Origin: Dimargaris cristalligena
Taxonomy: Eukaryota; Kickxellomycota; Dimargaritomycetes; Dimargaritales; Dimargaritaceae
Length of the DNA: 28,628 nt
Direction of reading: 5' to 3'
NCBI GenBank assembly: GCA_027576995.1
Contig: JANBQC010000359.1
Coordinates: forward strand, 1-28,628
Every line of letters starts with the position of its first letter. Within the stretch, counting starts at the first letter, position 1. Below are positions 20,008-28,628 of this stretch, one piece after another. Under the pieces are notes generated by a model. That model was not told the origin of the DNA, searched no databases, and was given only the letters and a program-made list of their open reading frames with translations. The position numbers were made by a program, and so were the translations under genes.

Positions 20008-22197
20008 TTATGGCGACGCTGGTGGCTCCCCAGTGGGCTTTGGGATAACCAACTGTCGCTGGAGAATGTCATTCTGCAACCGAAGTTGGCGATTTTCTGA
20101 TTGTAACGAGGCGTGGGAGGATTTCAAGCGTCGCACGGCTTCCAGCAAAGCCTCCATCTGGGCATCGGCTGGGATTGGGTCAGACGAGGATCCGTTCGAC
20201 GTTCCCAGGGTAACCTGGAGACGAGTTAATAGAGCATCGTAAGGATCGCCAACAACAACGCTCGGCTCAGTGGGTAGAGGGGGCGGGGCGGGTGCATTAG
20301 TATCGGCGCCAGCTCCTTCGGTACGGTTTACGGCAAAACGACCCCGTCGATTCGTGATCGTATTGGTATGGTGACTGGTGTTCGTGTTGGTATTCATGAC
20401 AACTGGCGGGGCACTTAGGGGCGGCCAGGAGGAATCGGGCTCGTGCGAAGGGTAACGGGCGAAATGGCCGGAGGGATTTAGCTCCGATTCGGGAACCCCT
20501 AGTATATCGGAGGTGTGGGAGGATAGGCTCTGGTCAGCATGAGTATTAGCGGTTGCCGTGGATACCGAGAATCGGCCCACTTTAAACTTGGAGGATGCGG
20601 GGGCGGGTCCAGTCGGGTCCAAACTGCCGGTCGTGGTTGGATTCAATGATTCAATTTCGGGTAAAGAATTTGGTGGAGACTGCCCCAGGATTGGATTAGA
20701 GGGGAGGTGTTGGGTATCAATAACAGGAGTCGTGCCAGGGGTAGTTCGGTGGGGGCTATTAGTTGACAGGCCAGGGTTGCCGCCATCGGATAAGTCGGGT
20801 TCATCACGCGTCCCATGAATCGCGTTATCCTCACCCTCACCGTCATCATCATTCTCATCACTGGGTTCAGCAATAATTGGGGCGGCTCCAAAGTACTCAC
20901 CCCCTAGAAATTCGGTCCGTTCCTCGGGACGTGGGGTGGATATTTGGGAAAAGTCCCAAGAGACTCCGCGAGCGAATTGTTCGGGGGCCCGGTCTGGCGG
21001 CCGATGGGGGCGTTGTTCGAGCACGGGCACCCGTTGCAACAGATGGGTGACCAAATGGCCGTAGTGATGCGTCTTGCGGGCTTTGCGGAAAAAGGTGTGT
21101 TGTAGAAGACCCTGGGCGGTAGGTCGCTGGCGGGGATCTTTTTGCAGACACTGGCTGATCAAATCCTCAAAGCTTTTCGAATACTTATACTGGCTATTCC
21201 CCCGATCCAACGCTGGCGGGGGTTTCGATAAGGTTGTCATGAGTACTTTGAGGGCCGGTAGATTGGCCAAGGGAGCTTCTCCCGTGGCCAGTTCCAAGGC
21301 GGTAATGCCAAACGACCAAATATCCGCTTTGGCATCGTACGCCTTTTCCTCAATGACCTCAGGGGCCATCCAGCATGGGGTACCTACAAAGGTGAGTCGA
21401 ACTCCCTGCCGTTCGCTACCCACAGTGTCGGTCAGGGACGAGCTGACGCCAAAGTCAGCCAGCTTGACCCAGCCCGACGCGTCGATTAACAAATTACCGG
21501 CTTTCACGTCGCGATGGATATGGCCCGTGCGGTGAATATAGTCCAGGGCCTTGAGGGCCTGTTTAAGAATCAGGGCAATGGAAAATTCATCCACGCCCCG
21601 GCGAAACCCCGTCTTAATGATATCGAGACAGGAGCCGCCGGCCAGGTAGGGCGTCACCAAGTAAAGTTTGGAATCCTGCACAAAGGCCGATAGGACCTCG
21701 AGGACGTTGGGGTGACGACTCAGCGACATGATTTGGGTTTCACGGCGGAGTTCATCGATTTGGCGCCGCTCAAACATGTCCAGGTCGATGATTTTAATGG
21801 CCACCAGCAGCCGGTTGGGCCGATGGACCCCCTTATACACTACCGCTGACGACCCATAGCCAATAGGCGTTAGGAGGTCATAGTCTCTAAAGTCGCTGGA
21901 GAAGGAAACCGTGTATTGCTGGTCTCCCGGGGGGCGTAGCGTTTCGACGGTGGACGACCGATACACACCAAGTTGCTGCTTGGCCCCGTCCTGGGCCGAT
22001 TTGCTGAGGAATTTAGCGGAGGAGCCGGCATCGGGTCCAGCGTCCTGGTCATCGGAATTTCTACGGCGCGGAAAGCTCCGGGGGATCTTAGCCTCAATTG
22101 CCGCGGAAGCACGATGAAACATGGAAGCGCTCGATGCCGGTTTGCCCTTGTCAGGTCCGATGGGCACTGGCTGAGGTAATTTGGGCGAGCGGGGCAT
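20008..22197 (-). CDS. OSR1/SPAK/FRAY-like Ste20-group protein kinase
   Basis: This is an intronless 729-aa serine/threonine kinase of the germinal-centre-kinase VI type (OXSR1/STK39/FRAY). The kinase domain spans about 106-370: glycine loop GYGSSAVVYKG, catalytic Lys135 in VAIK, alpha-C Glu153, HRDVKAGN with Asp230, DFG 248-250, and the subfamily-typical TFVGTPCWMAPEV. Thr269 there corresponds to the T-loop threonine that WNK kinases phosphorylate in animal OSR1. The stretch KSFEDLISQCLQKDPRQRPT is also OSR1-like. A short GVSWDFSQ motif after the domain resembles the W-containing segment of FRAY proteins. The next 270 residues are disordered, Ser/Pro/Thr-rich with an acidic patch. The C-terminus (about 677-712) is a predicted coiled coil. 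I see no CCT/PF2 docking domain of animal OSR1. Met26 is an alternative start. The substrate and pathway here are unknown; a stress, polarity or osmotic role is inference from the family. Confidence 0.92.
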   Translation of the reverse strand: MPRSPKLPQPVPIGPDKGKPASSASMFHRASAAIEAKIPRSFPRRRNSDDQDAGPDAGSSAKFLSKSAQDGAKQQLGVYRSSTVETLRPPGDQQYTVSFSSDFRDYDLLTPIGYGSSAVVYKGVHRPNRLLVAIKIIDLDMFERRQIDELRRETQIMSLSRHPNVLEVLSAFVQDSKLYLVTPYLAGGSCLDIIKTGFRRGVDEFSIALILKQALKALDYIHRTGHIHRDVKAGNLLIDASGWVKLADFGVSSSLTDTVGSERQGVRLTFVGTPCWMAPEVIEEKAYDAKADIWSFGITALELATGEAPLANLPALKVLMTTLSKPPPALDRGNSQYKYSKSFEDLISQCLQKDPRQRPTAQGLLQHTFFRKARKTHHYGHLVTHLLQRVPVLEQRPHRPPDRAPEQFARGVSWDFSQISTPRPEERTEFLGGEYFGAAPIIAEPSDENDDDGEGEDNAIHGTRDEPDLSDGGNPGLSTNSPHRTTPGTTPVIDTQHLPSNPILGQSPPNSLPEIESLNPTTTGSLDPTGPAPASSKFKVGRFSVSTATANTHADQSLSSHTSDILGVPESELNPSGHFARYPSHEPDSSWPPLSAPPVVMNTNTNTSHHTNTITNRRGRFAVNRTEGAGADTNAPAPPPLPTEPSVVVGDPYDALLTRLQVTLGTSNGSSSDPIPADAQMEALLEAVRRLKSSHASLQSENRQLRLQNDILQRQLVIPKPTGEPPASP

Positions 22198-24052
22198 GTA
22201 AGAGGGGAGTTATTGCAAAAAAAAAGGGGGGGTGGGCAGATGACCGCTTATGTAAGTATAACAAAGCTGGGGTATAGTTGGGGTGATAAAGGCGGCGGCC
22301 TCGGATGGGGTGTTACAAATGGACAATGCAAAATAATAATAAAGAGGGAAAACAGGGCAATCATTTGGTGGGCATTATAACGTTTATCCACTCCACATAG
22401 CGCTCTGCACAAGGCTAACGTCGTCGATGGGGTTATAGTAGAGGTGCTACTAGCCTCTACCCAAGCCGGCCTTTGCCACATGCCCGCATCATTCGCCCCA
22501 CCGTTATTCACCCCGCCCGCTTTAACAGACTATCCAAATTGATGACGAACCAGGGTAGTTGATTTACATTATCAACCCATCAAGCCGGTGCAATGGCTGA
22601 GTCGAACGGTCTGACTGGGCGGGTGAGGTGTAGTCAGTCATTTGGCCAACGTGCCCATAATAATGGCATTCTCGGTAGAATGGGGGTGTGATCATTTGTT
22701 GACCAACAAATCTAACAAGGAAGCCGCGCTACCTTACCCACACGAGGGGGTCCCTGGATCTCACATACCAGTCAATAATTCTCCGAAACCAGAATTGCAA
22801 ATGGTTTCGTTAGCAGGGCTAGAGACTTTTGCTCCAACAGATGCACCATTAAAGCGGTTTGGTCAAAAATAGCCAACCGATTCTTCCATAGAAGTCCCGG
22901 CGACCCGTTTCTTGGGGTCAAAAGCGGGTAATAGTAAACCCAGTTCATGCGTGAGACATTTATTCCCCCAAACTAGGGAATCTTTGAGTATAAACTGGCA
23001 TTCTATTGGTAGGTAATAACAGCAACACGGCATAATTCCCTCAAATTTCCTGCCGGTTACGCATTATAACTAGGAGCCACTGATCGTTCCGACCACCTAG
23101 ACAATACTATAAAACCCATCCATTGGAGCAAATTAATTAAAAGGGGTATTGAAAAAGACCGCGGGTGGAGACTAGGGCAAATATAGCTATGGCAGCAACT
23201 GATTCGATCAATAATCATGCCACACAATCAGCACTATTTAAAGAAAGCAACATAGGAATCCTGAGATGAAGGTGGTAAAATATAGGCGATCTCGGGGTCT
23301 AAGATGGCGGGCCCTGGCTTTCTCATCCCTTACCATCTATACTGCAGCCATCTATGAAACTAGTTTTTGCTAAGGTATGGGTTATACCTAGGATGCGTTT
23401 GATGGACAATATATTTCATTTCCCACAACAGGTGCTCCCGGATAAAGCGGGCATTAATTTGGTAAACAGTATGAGTCGCCGAATCATTGCTGAAGTCCGA
23501 TTTGATTACTCTCCATATATGCCCAGTGCCCCAAGGAATGCACTTCATCCCCAGTTCATCAGCACACCTGTCACGCCGCAAGGCGGTGCTTATAAATAAT
23601 TTCAAAACATGTCCATGTTGGCAAATCAAATGATACATCCATGCGAGCCACCCATGAATCGATGATGTATATAACCCCACATCATACATCCTCAGCCTGT
23701 CGATTGTCCTCAAGTTCCTTGAACTCCAAAACCAGTCTATAATACTATTCACTCAAGACTTTAAACCCTATGGCGGGGTTTCTGTTTACACCAAAACTCA
23801 TCTTAATAGGACTAGTATATATATATATATATATATATAATTCACGGTTACCATCAACCATCCAACATTACCCACCAAATAAGCTGTGTGCCATAGGCAA
23901 CCATGTACTTTATGATAAAAAATAAAGGAGTCATAGTTGCGAAAATCTCCTGTCCAAGTCCACAAATCCTAGAAACCCATAGATAATAATACTATTTATT
24001 GGTAGTAGTTGACTTATCAATCTAATCATAAGTAATTCACTTTACTATTTAA
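22198..24052. other. Gene-poor stretch upstream of the kinase gene
   Basis: The first few hundred bases must hold the kinase promoter; a C/T-rich run on the minus strand and an A-run at about 22217 lie just upstream of its start. No gene is certain further on. The plus-strand ORF 22642-22872 and a possible small spliced ORF (23354-23374 joined to 23432-23599 by GTATGG...ACAG) are open but unrecognised, and the minus strand of the latter is open too. A TA microsatellite lies at 23816-23839. Confidence 0.45.
23816..23839. repeat. TA dinucleotide microsatellite, 12 units
   Basis: This is an uninterrupted run of 12 TA units, visible directly, with no gene nearby. Confidence 0.9.
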
Positions 24053-24196
24053 GTATGGGTAAACTTCAACCCAACTGTATAAGATTTTACACAAAATGTG
24101 TATGGGATAATATATGGGAGAATAACTTTTGACCAGTAATATTTACCTCATCAAATGGATTTTTCGTTAAACAGCCTGGATGAACTCCTGCCATAT
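24053..24196 (+). mobile_element. MITE-like element, copy D (144 bp)
   Basis: This copy has the same length and orientation as copies A and B. The left end is GTATGGGTAAACTTC, the right end is GAACTCCTGCCATAT, and the conserved GGATTTTTCGTTA plus CAGCCTGGATGAAC lies in the right half. It also carries the internal direct copy TATATGGGAGAATAAC. That can pair with the right end, so the right half alone could fold. The second repeat family begins 2 bp beyond its right end. Confidence 0.75.
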
Positions 24197-24198
24197 GC

Positions 24199-24421
24199 AC
24201 AAAAGGGCCCCATAAAATATTCACATATATCTACATTGAGGAATATTCTAGTTTCCATGACAAAAAAGGCATTCAGTTTTATGATACATTTTTAAAACCT
24301 ATGGTAACGCCTAATCCAACTGAAGTCGGCTTGGTGGCGCCATACCTTGAAGGAATAGTGGCATTGGCATTACACTTAGACATTAACAAGACATAGGGGG
24401 TGGGAAACAAGGGTGCCATAT
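24199..24421 (+). repeat. Dispersed repeat family 2, copy 1 (about 223 bp)
   Basis: This aligns along its length with 28403-28628. A 29-bp identical block starts CCTAATCCAACTGAAGTCGG minus three leading bases (24307-24335 against 28514-28542). A second conserved block, CATTAACAAGACA then GGGGGTGGGAAACAA, lies near the right end. It has no open frame shared by the two copies and no clear terminal repeats. The left boundary follows MITE-like copy D by 2 bp. Confidence 0.75.
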
Positions 24422-25018
24422 CTAGCTAAACAACTCGAATGCAGAATATGTGGAAAAAAGGGTCAGTAACCAGGAATGGAAGGCCGTATTAACAATGGAC
24501 AAATAGGATAATGCTAGTTTATCTTGTTTCTAGCTAGTAGGGAAAATCAATGGGAATAGCCGAATTGTTCTTGACTACGGCAGGGAAAAGCATTGTTATC
24601 CATAGAATGAATGTTTTTCCAAATGGGTGGGAAGTACTGTTATTAGTGAAAGAGTCACCACCTTCAAGAAAAAGGTCGGAGTCTGCTATTAAGATATGTA
24701 AAACCACAATACCAGTGGTGTTTATGATTGAATTGGATTGGATTAGAAGGAAGGATACAATACAAGGAAAACCCAACTAGGAAATACTGTAACATTGGAA
24801 AATGTTAAAAATTCGCTTCACCAATGGCCTCATTAATTCTCTTTTTCTTGTAAGGGAAACCCATATTCCCCGTCTAATACGCCTGTTTTCTCTGGGTGAG
24901 GTGATGTACCCCCGGAGATATATAAATACACAGGCCCCCCAGGGTGTTCAAATCTATAGTTTAAGTCATATCCACCATTCAAGTATGACTTTGACCTCAT
25001 TATTTTCATCTAAAGGCA

Positions 25019-25056
25019 AGGATCGGCCGAGTAGGGATTACCCCACGGCCGATCCT
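25019..25056. repeat. Perfect 11-bp inverted repeat (hairpin)
   Basis: AGGATCGGCCG (25019-25029) and CGGCCGATCCT (25046-25056) are exact reverse complements. They flank a 16-nt loop that itself holds GGG and CCC, so an inner 3-bp stem is possible. The GC-rich stem stands out in AT-rich surroundings. It lies within an open plus-strand segment, so it could also be part of an exon. Confidence 0.7.
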
Positions 25057-27764
25057 AAGGCGCCCATTGTAAAACCCATCCATTGGATTTTACAAAAAGT
25101 AAGTTCACATTTATATATATTTTTATACATATTCCGAATATTTTTACCACAGTGCAACCACCCACCCCTTATATACTACTCCATTAGTACCACTTACACT
25201 GCTGTTTTGCAATTGTAATAATCAGTGCTTATATTGCAGCTGGTAAAAGAGTGGATGAAAGGAAGGCTTGGGCGGTGGCGCTTTGCTTCCTTACTGTTAT
25301 GCCGGTTCTTTTATTCATTACGACTACAACCAAGTGCGAGTTCCCAAGGTGGTTTGGGATTTTAGTGCATAATGGCTTCTAACTAATGACGTTTTTTTTC
25401 TATATATTATTTTATACCAACCGGTTTAGATCAAGAATGTACTTAGACCTAGGAGATAATTGACCCTATAGTGTGCCAACAACAGGCCCCCTCCACCTTC
25501 CCACCAGGCCCGGGTTGCGTCAATCAGAAAAACAAGCCCCAAAGCATTGCTTACTAGGCGCTCTTCTCCGGATCCTTTATCTCGTGGTCCCAGGACACCA
25601 TCACTTACTATTCTCAGGGGATACTTCTTGGGCTTACCTATTTGCCATACATTTGACTTCGCTAGTCGCTGCTTTACCCATTTCCTCTCCCGAGGGCATA
25701 GCTTCCCTTTCCACACAATACCCCCAATCTTCAACTACCACCTGCCATTTCCATCAAGTAATTGGAAATTGACACTCCCTGTGTCGCTACTTCGGGTAAT
25801 ATCTCCTACATTCCCCACCATTTTTCCCCATCCACCCCCCTTTTTGCGATTTCTATAGCTATTGTTGATACTATATCACTGGGGGTTCCCAATGCTGGCC
25901 CAGCGTCCCATGTAACTGGAGGACCGATTGGCCCTCCACAGGTACCGGCTCCACCCATGGCTACTATAAACCCCGATGGCACTACAGGGGTGCCAACCAA
26001 GATCAACCTTGCCTCTGCGGCTTTCGATTCACCAACATAAGGCTGCACTACATCTCATAGGCTATGCCCGTGTGCTAGTCTCGAGCTGTCAATGATAAAT
26101 TGTCCTACAACTGTACCATCGGGGACGCCAATACTCTAGTATAAAAACAATCCACTGGGGTGCTCTTAAGTGGGCCCTCAGATGACTATAACCATATCTG
26201 CTCTTACCTTTATACAATCGCATATTACCATCTAATGTCCCTATAATTACTGTTACTAATAAATAGAAGTCTTCCTTTAAAAACTTACCATACGCTCAAA
26301 ACTATCTACATATATTCGCTATTAACAACAGCAAAAACTGACGCCTTACCAGGTAGCCCTGTCCACCCCATAAGGATGCAATGCCTATGCCACCGCCCGA
26401 GGTGTGCTGAACCCATGGGGTGATTCCTTGCTGCTCTTGGACAATACCCTACATATATACAGCCAGGGGTCCTCAAAACCTCCAGTATAAAAAAGAATGG
26501 AAAGTCTACCTCAATATGGTCCCCTAGATGGCTATTTCTCCCACCTGTTTGCTTTATTAATCACACACATTAACCCTACTCAGTTCTCTTACTATTTTGA
26601 TTATCAATAAACTTATTACTATTAATGTTTACCTATACTTGCTATCGACACTATTGTTCATCCCATTGACTGGGCTCTCAATAATAGGGTGGTGTCTTTA
26701 TGGTGAGCCTGTAAGAAAGGCGTTGGCAAATAGACATGTTATTACGATACTTTGTGTTCTTATAATATCCAGACCGAGCTAGCTATTAAATCAACTTTCA
26801 TAAGTTTTATTTGAAATATAAAATCGGACTTTACTTGGCGAATGCCAGTACGTTTAAATAGCACTTTCGAACAGAAATGCTATAATACAATATAAGCACC
26901 CCATTGGTAAGTATACAGGGAGGGGAAAATGCTGATCCAATGAGAATTCAAAAGTGAGTTGTAAAAATACTACGATAGTGATGTAAGAGAAGTCAGACAA
27001 TTGTCTAATACCTACTGATTGTTTATTTATGGAATAATCTATCGAGTACAAGAGCAGACAAGGACTTAATTTAGCGTGCAATTACAAGCCCAAAGGGCTA
27101 CAATCGAATGGGATCACTTTATACATGCTTTCAACAACAGATACCGCTTTTTTTTTAGTGGATAGTTGGATGAGTGGTCTCACATCCAGTTTCCTGAAAA
27201 TATTAACCCTTTCTAAGTTGTATTTACAGTATTGCCAATTGCGGTGGATTCATGACCATGACATACCGCTATATTTACCTACTGACCCTATTCTTGAATG
27301 TTCCAGATTCAATCCCCACCATAGAAATTAACATTGACATTTACCTTTGGATATAGTGCTGTCTCCACAGCCCTGGGAATGCTAATATTCTTATTAAAAT
27401 ACATAGATACAAGTAATGTAATGATTTTGGCACAGGTATGTAAAGTTGTGAATTGATTGAGTAAATATAGCCAGAAAACTCCCTGATAGGATTGCTGCAT
27501 AGCTATTTTATTGCATAGGGCAGTACACGTACCTGCATCTAGGCCCCCGACCTTAATTGACAAATTAAAAGAGCATGAGATATGAGAAAGTTTTATTGAA
27601 GGATGAACATATAGTACAGAACCACTTAAAGCAATGTGGGTGCTAGTAAACTGAAGGATACGAGTGCGTAACTGATACATATTTATATGGAATATAGCAG
27701 ACATCCAATAAGCCTAAAGAGGGTCAATAACATATTCACCAAACCCTTAGGAATAGTGCTCTAG

Positions 27765-27990
27765 ATCGCAGGGCTGGTGACGCCCGCGGCAAGATGCTCA
27801 TTAACTGAGAGTCCCTGGTCGGGATGAAGGTAGCTAGGGTATCCTCTCGATAGCAGATGATGCGGCCGGAACTACAGATCTGCTTATATCAACGGGCTCC
27901 AAGGGAACCAGACTGCCTCGGTGACCAGGGTCGGACCCTGTGGCGACTACAGATGTAAAATGATCTTCACCGTATTCCTATGTACGGTAA
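27765..27990. other. GC-rich island with several inverted repeats (possible structured RNA)
   Basis: This is about 200 bp, clearly more GC-rich than its surroundings. Complementary pairs are CCCTGGTC (27813-27820) with GACCAGGG (27923-27930), AGCAGAT (27852-27858) with ATCTGCT (27878-27884), CAGGGTC (27926-27932) with GACCCTG (27934-27940), and ACCGTA (27969-27974) with TACGGT (27983-27988). ACTACAGAT occurs twice (27871 and 27946). Most frames contain stops; one minus-strand frame stays open for about 50 codons. I could not match it to a known RNA family. A decayed exon is the main alternative. Confidence 0.35.
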
Positions 27991-28402
27991 TATCTAGGCA
28001 ATATATTCAAATGACCGGACAATATAGAATTGGGTATGCCATTGAAATCACATCTGGACTTTACACTACTATGTGTGTGCTCTTATTATAGCTAGAAGTA
28101 TAAATCGTAAGAGTCACTATGCCAAATATTCCAACTATTTACAACGGCACATCCAGGCTATTGGCGCCAATAGACTAGTCATCTATTCACAGAAGAATGA
28201 TTTCAAACTACTGAGGGTGTAGTCTTTTATTGGTGATCATTAGGCCACCTATTATTACTATAAACTTATTACACGCCCCCTATATTGTTCGAAGCCTTAT
28301 TATTTAAGGACACATGTGGGATTATGGCTATTTTGATATTTCGAATGTTTGAAGCACATTTCAATATAAATTTAAACATCTATAGTGGCATTCTACACTG
28401 AT

Positions 28403-28628
28403 ACAAAAGGGACCTATAGAATATTCCCATACATCTGAATTAGGAAATATTCTAGTTTTCATGACATAAAAATAATCATTCGGTTTAATGATACATTCTT
28501 ATAACATGTGGTCACGCCTAATCCAACTGAAGTCGGCTTGGTTGGACCATACCTTGAATAAATAGCGACATTAGCATTATATTTGGTCATTAACAAGACA
28601 CAGGGGGTGGGAAACAAAGGTGTCATAT
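28403..28628 (+). repeat. Dispersed repeat family 2, copy 2 (cut by window end)
   Basis: This is the second copy of the repeat at 24199-24421, collinear throughout with a few small indels and many substitutions. It shares the 29-bp identical core at 28514-28542. There is no MITE-like copy on its left, so the left boundary near 28403 is probably the true repeat edge. The right edge cannot be seen because the window ends. Confidence 0.75.

Larger units (their letters stand above)
24422..28402. other. Gene-poor stretch with hairpin and GC-rich island
   Basis: No gene can be called. A plus-strand exon-like segment (24985-25098) ends at a good GTAAGT donor and is followed by a TTGCAG acceptor at 25239. 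One frame downstream of the acceptor reads as a membrane segment, AWAVALCFLTVMPVLLFI, but its phase does not match the upstream frame. Two structured pieces, listed separately, lie at 25019-25056 and 27765-27990. The rest is AT-rich with frequent stops. Confidence 0.45.

Noticed and set aside
22583..22670. tRNA-Ser/Leu-like start (GCCGGTGCAATGGCTGAGT)
   Set aside because: The D-arm resembles class II tRNA, but no matching T-arm GTTCGAATCC or 3' acceptor strand complementary to GCCGGTG follows.
25600..25660. LFSGDTSWAY resembling the LFSGHT motif of sphingomyelin synthase/PAP2 enzymes
   Set aside because: The key histidine is absent, no second catalytic motif follows, and the reading frame is not linked to neighbouring exons.
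27765..27990. Group I intron, SRP RNA or RNase P RNA identity for the GC-rich island
   Set aside because: The pieces look structured, but the P7/S-type core, the SRP GGAAAC/GAGCAG loop and the RNase P conserved regions could not be found in the right order.
1..28628. CRISPR array, bacterial operons, integrated virus or toxin genes
   Set aside because: There are no regularly spaced direct repeats and no viral or phage proteins, and the genes are clearly spliced eukaryotic genes.

Overview
This is a nuclear segment from a fungus-like eukaryote. Five genes are conserved single-copy eukaryotic genes with short GT-AG introns, mostly 136-200 bp, with GTAAGT-type donors and CTAAC-like branch sites. 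Coding exons are GC-rich and sit in AT-rich, gene-poor flanks. An early-diverging fungal lineage is my best inference, because an OSR1/FRAY-type kinase occurs beside Nup133 and a long Asa1-like WD40 gene. The sequence does not let me name a genus.

Layout: positions 1-6342 hold no confidently identified gene, only a weak spliced candidate on the minus strand (935-1616), a possible UBC/RWD-like fragment near 2072-2240, and one copy of a short inverted-repeat element (3971-4114). The central block, 6343-22197, carries nup133 (minus), rpn11 (plus), rpn3 (minus), asa1/GNB1L-like (plus) and an OSR1/FRAY-like Ste20-group kinase (minus). rpn11 and rpn3 are adjacent and convergent, and both encode lid subunits of the 26S proteasome. 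nup133 and rpn11 are divergent and share about 0.7 kb. Positions 22198-28628 are again gene-poor, with repeats, an 11-bp-stem hairpin and a GC-rich island dense in inverted repeats.

The most notable structure is a MITE-like family: four same-orientation copies of about 144 bp (one about 150 bp) with 15-bp imperfect terminal inverted repeats. One copy lies wholly inside the only intron of rpn11, and without it that intron would match the size of its neighbours. A second, unrelated repeat of about 225 bp occurs twice. One of its copies begins 2 bp after a MITE copy, and the other runs off the window end.

Functionally, the block holds parts of the proteasome lid (Rpn11 deubiquitinase, Rpn3 PCI scaffold), the nuclear pore Y-complex (Nup133), the TTT/ASTRA-linked PIKK-maturation machinery (Asa1) and a stress/osmo-type kinase. 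Apart from the two lid subunits I see no pathway joining them. I found no convincing new multi-gene system; the novelty is in the repeats and in the unexplained GC-rich island.
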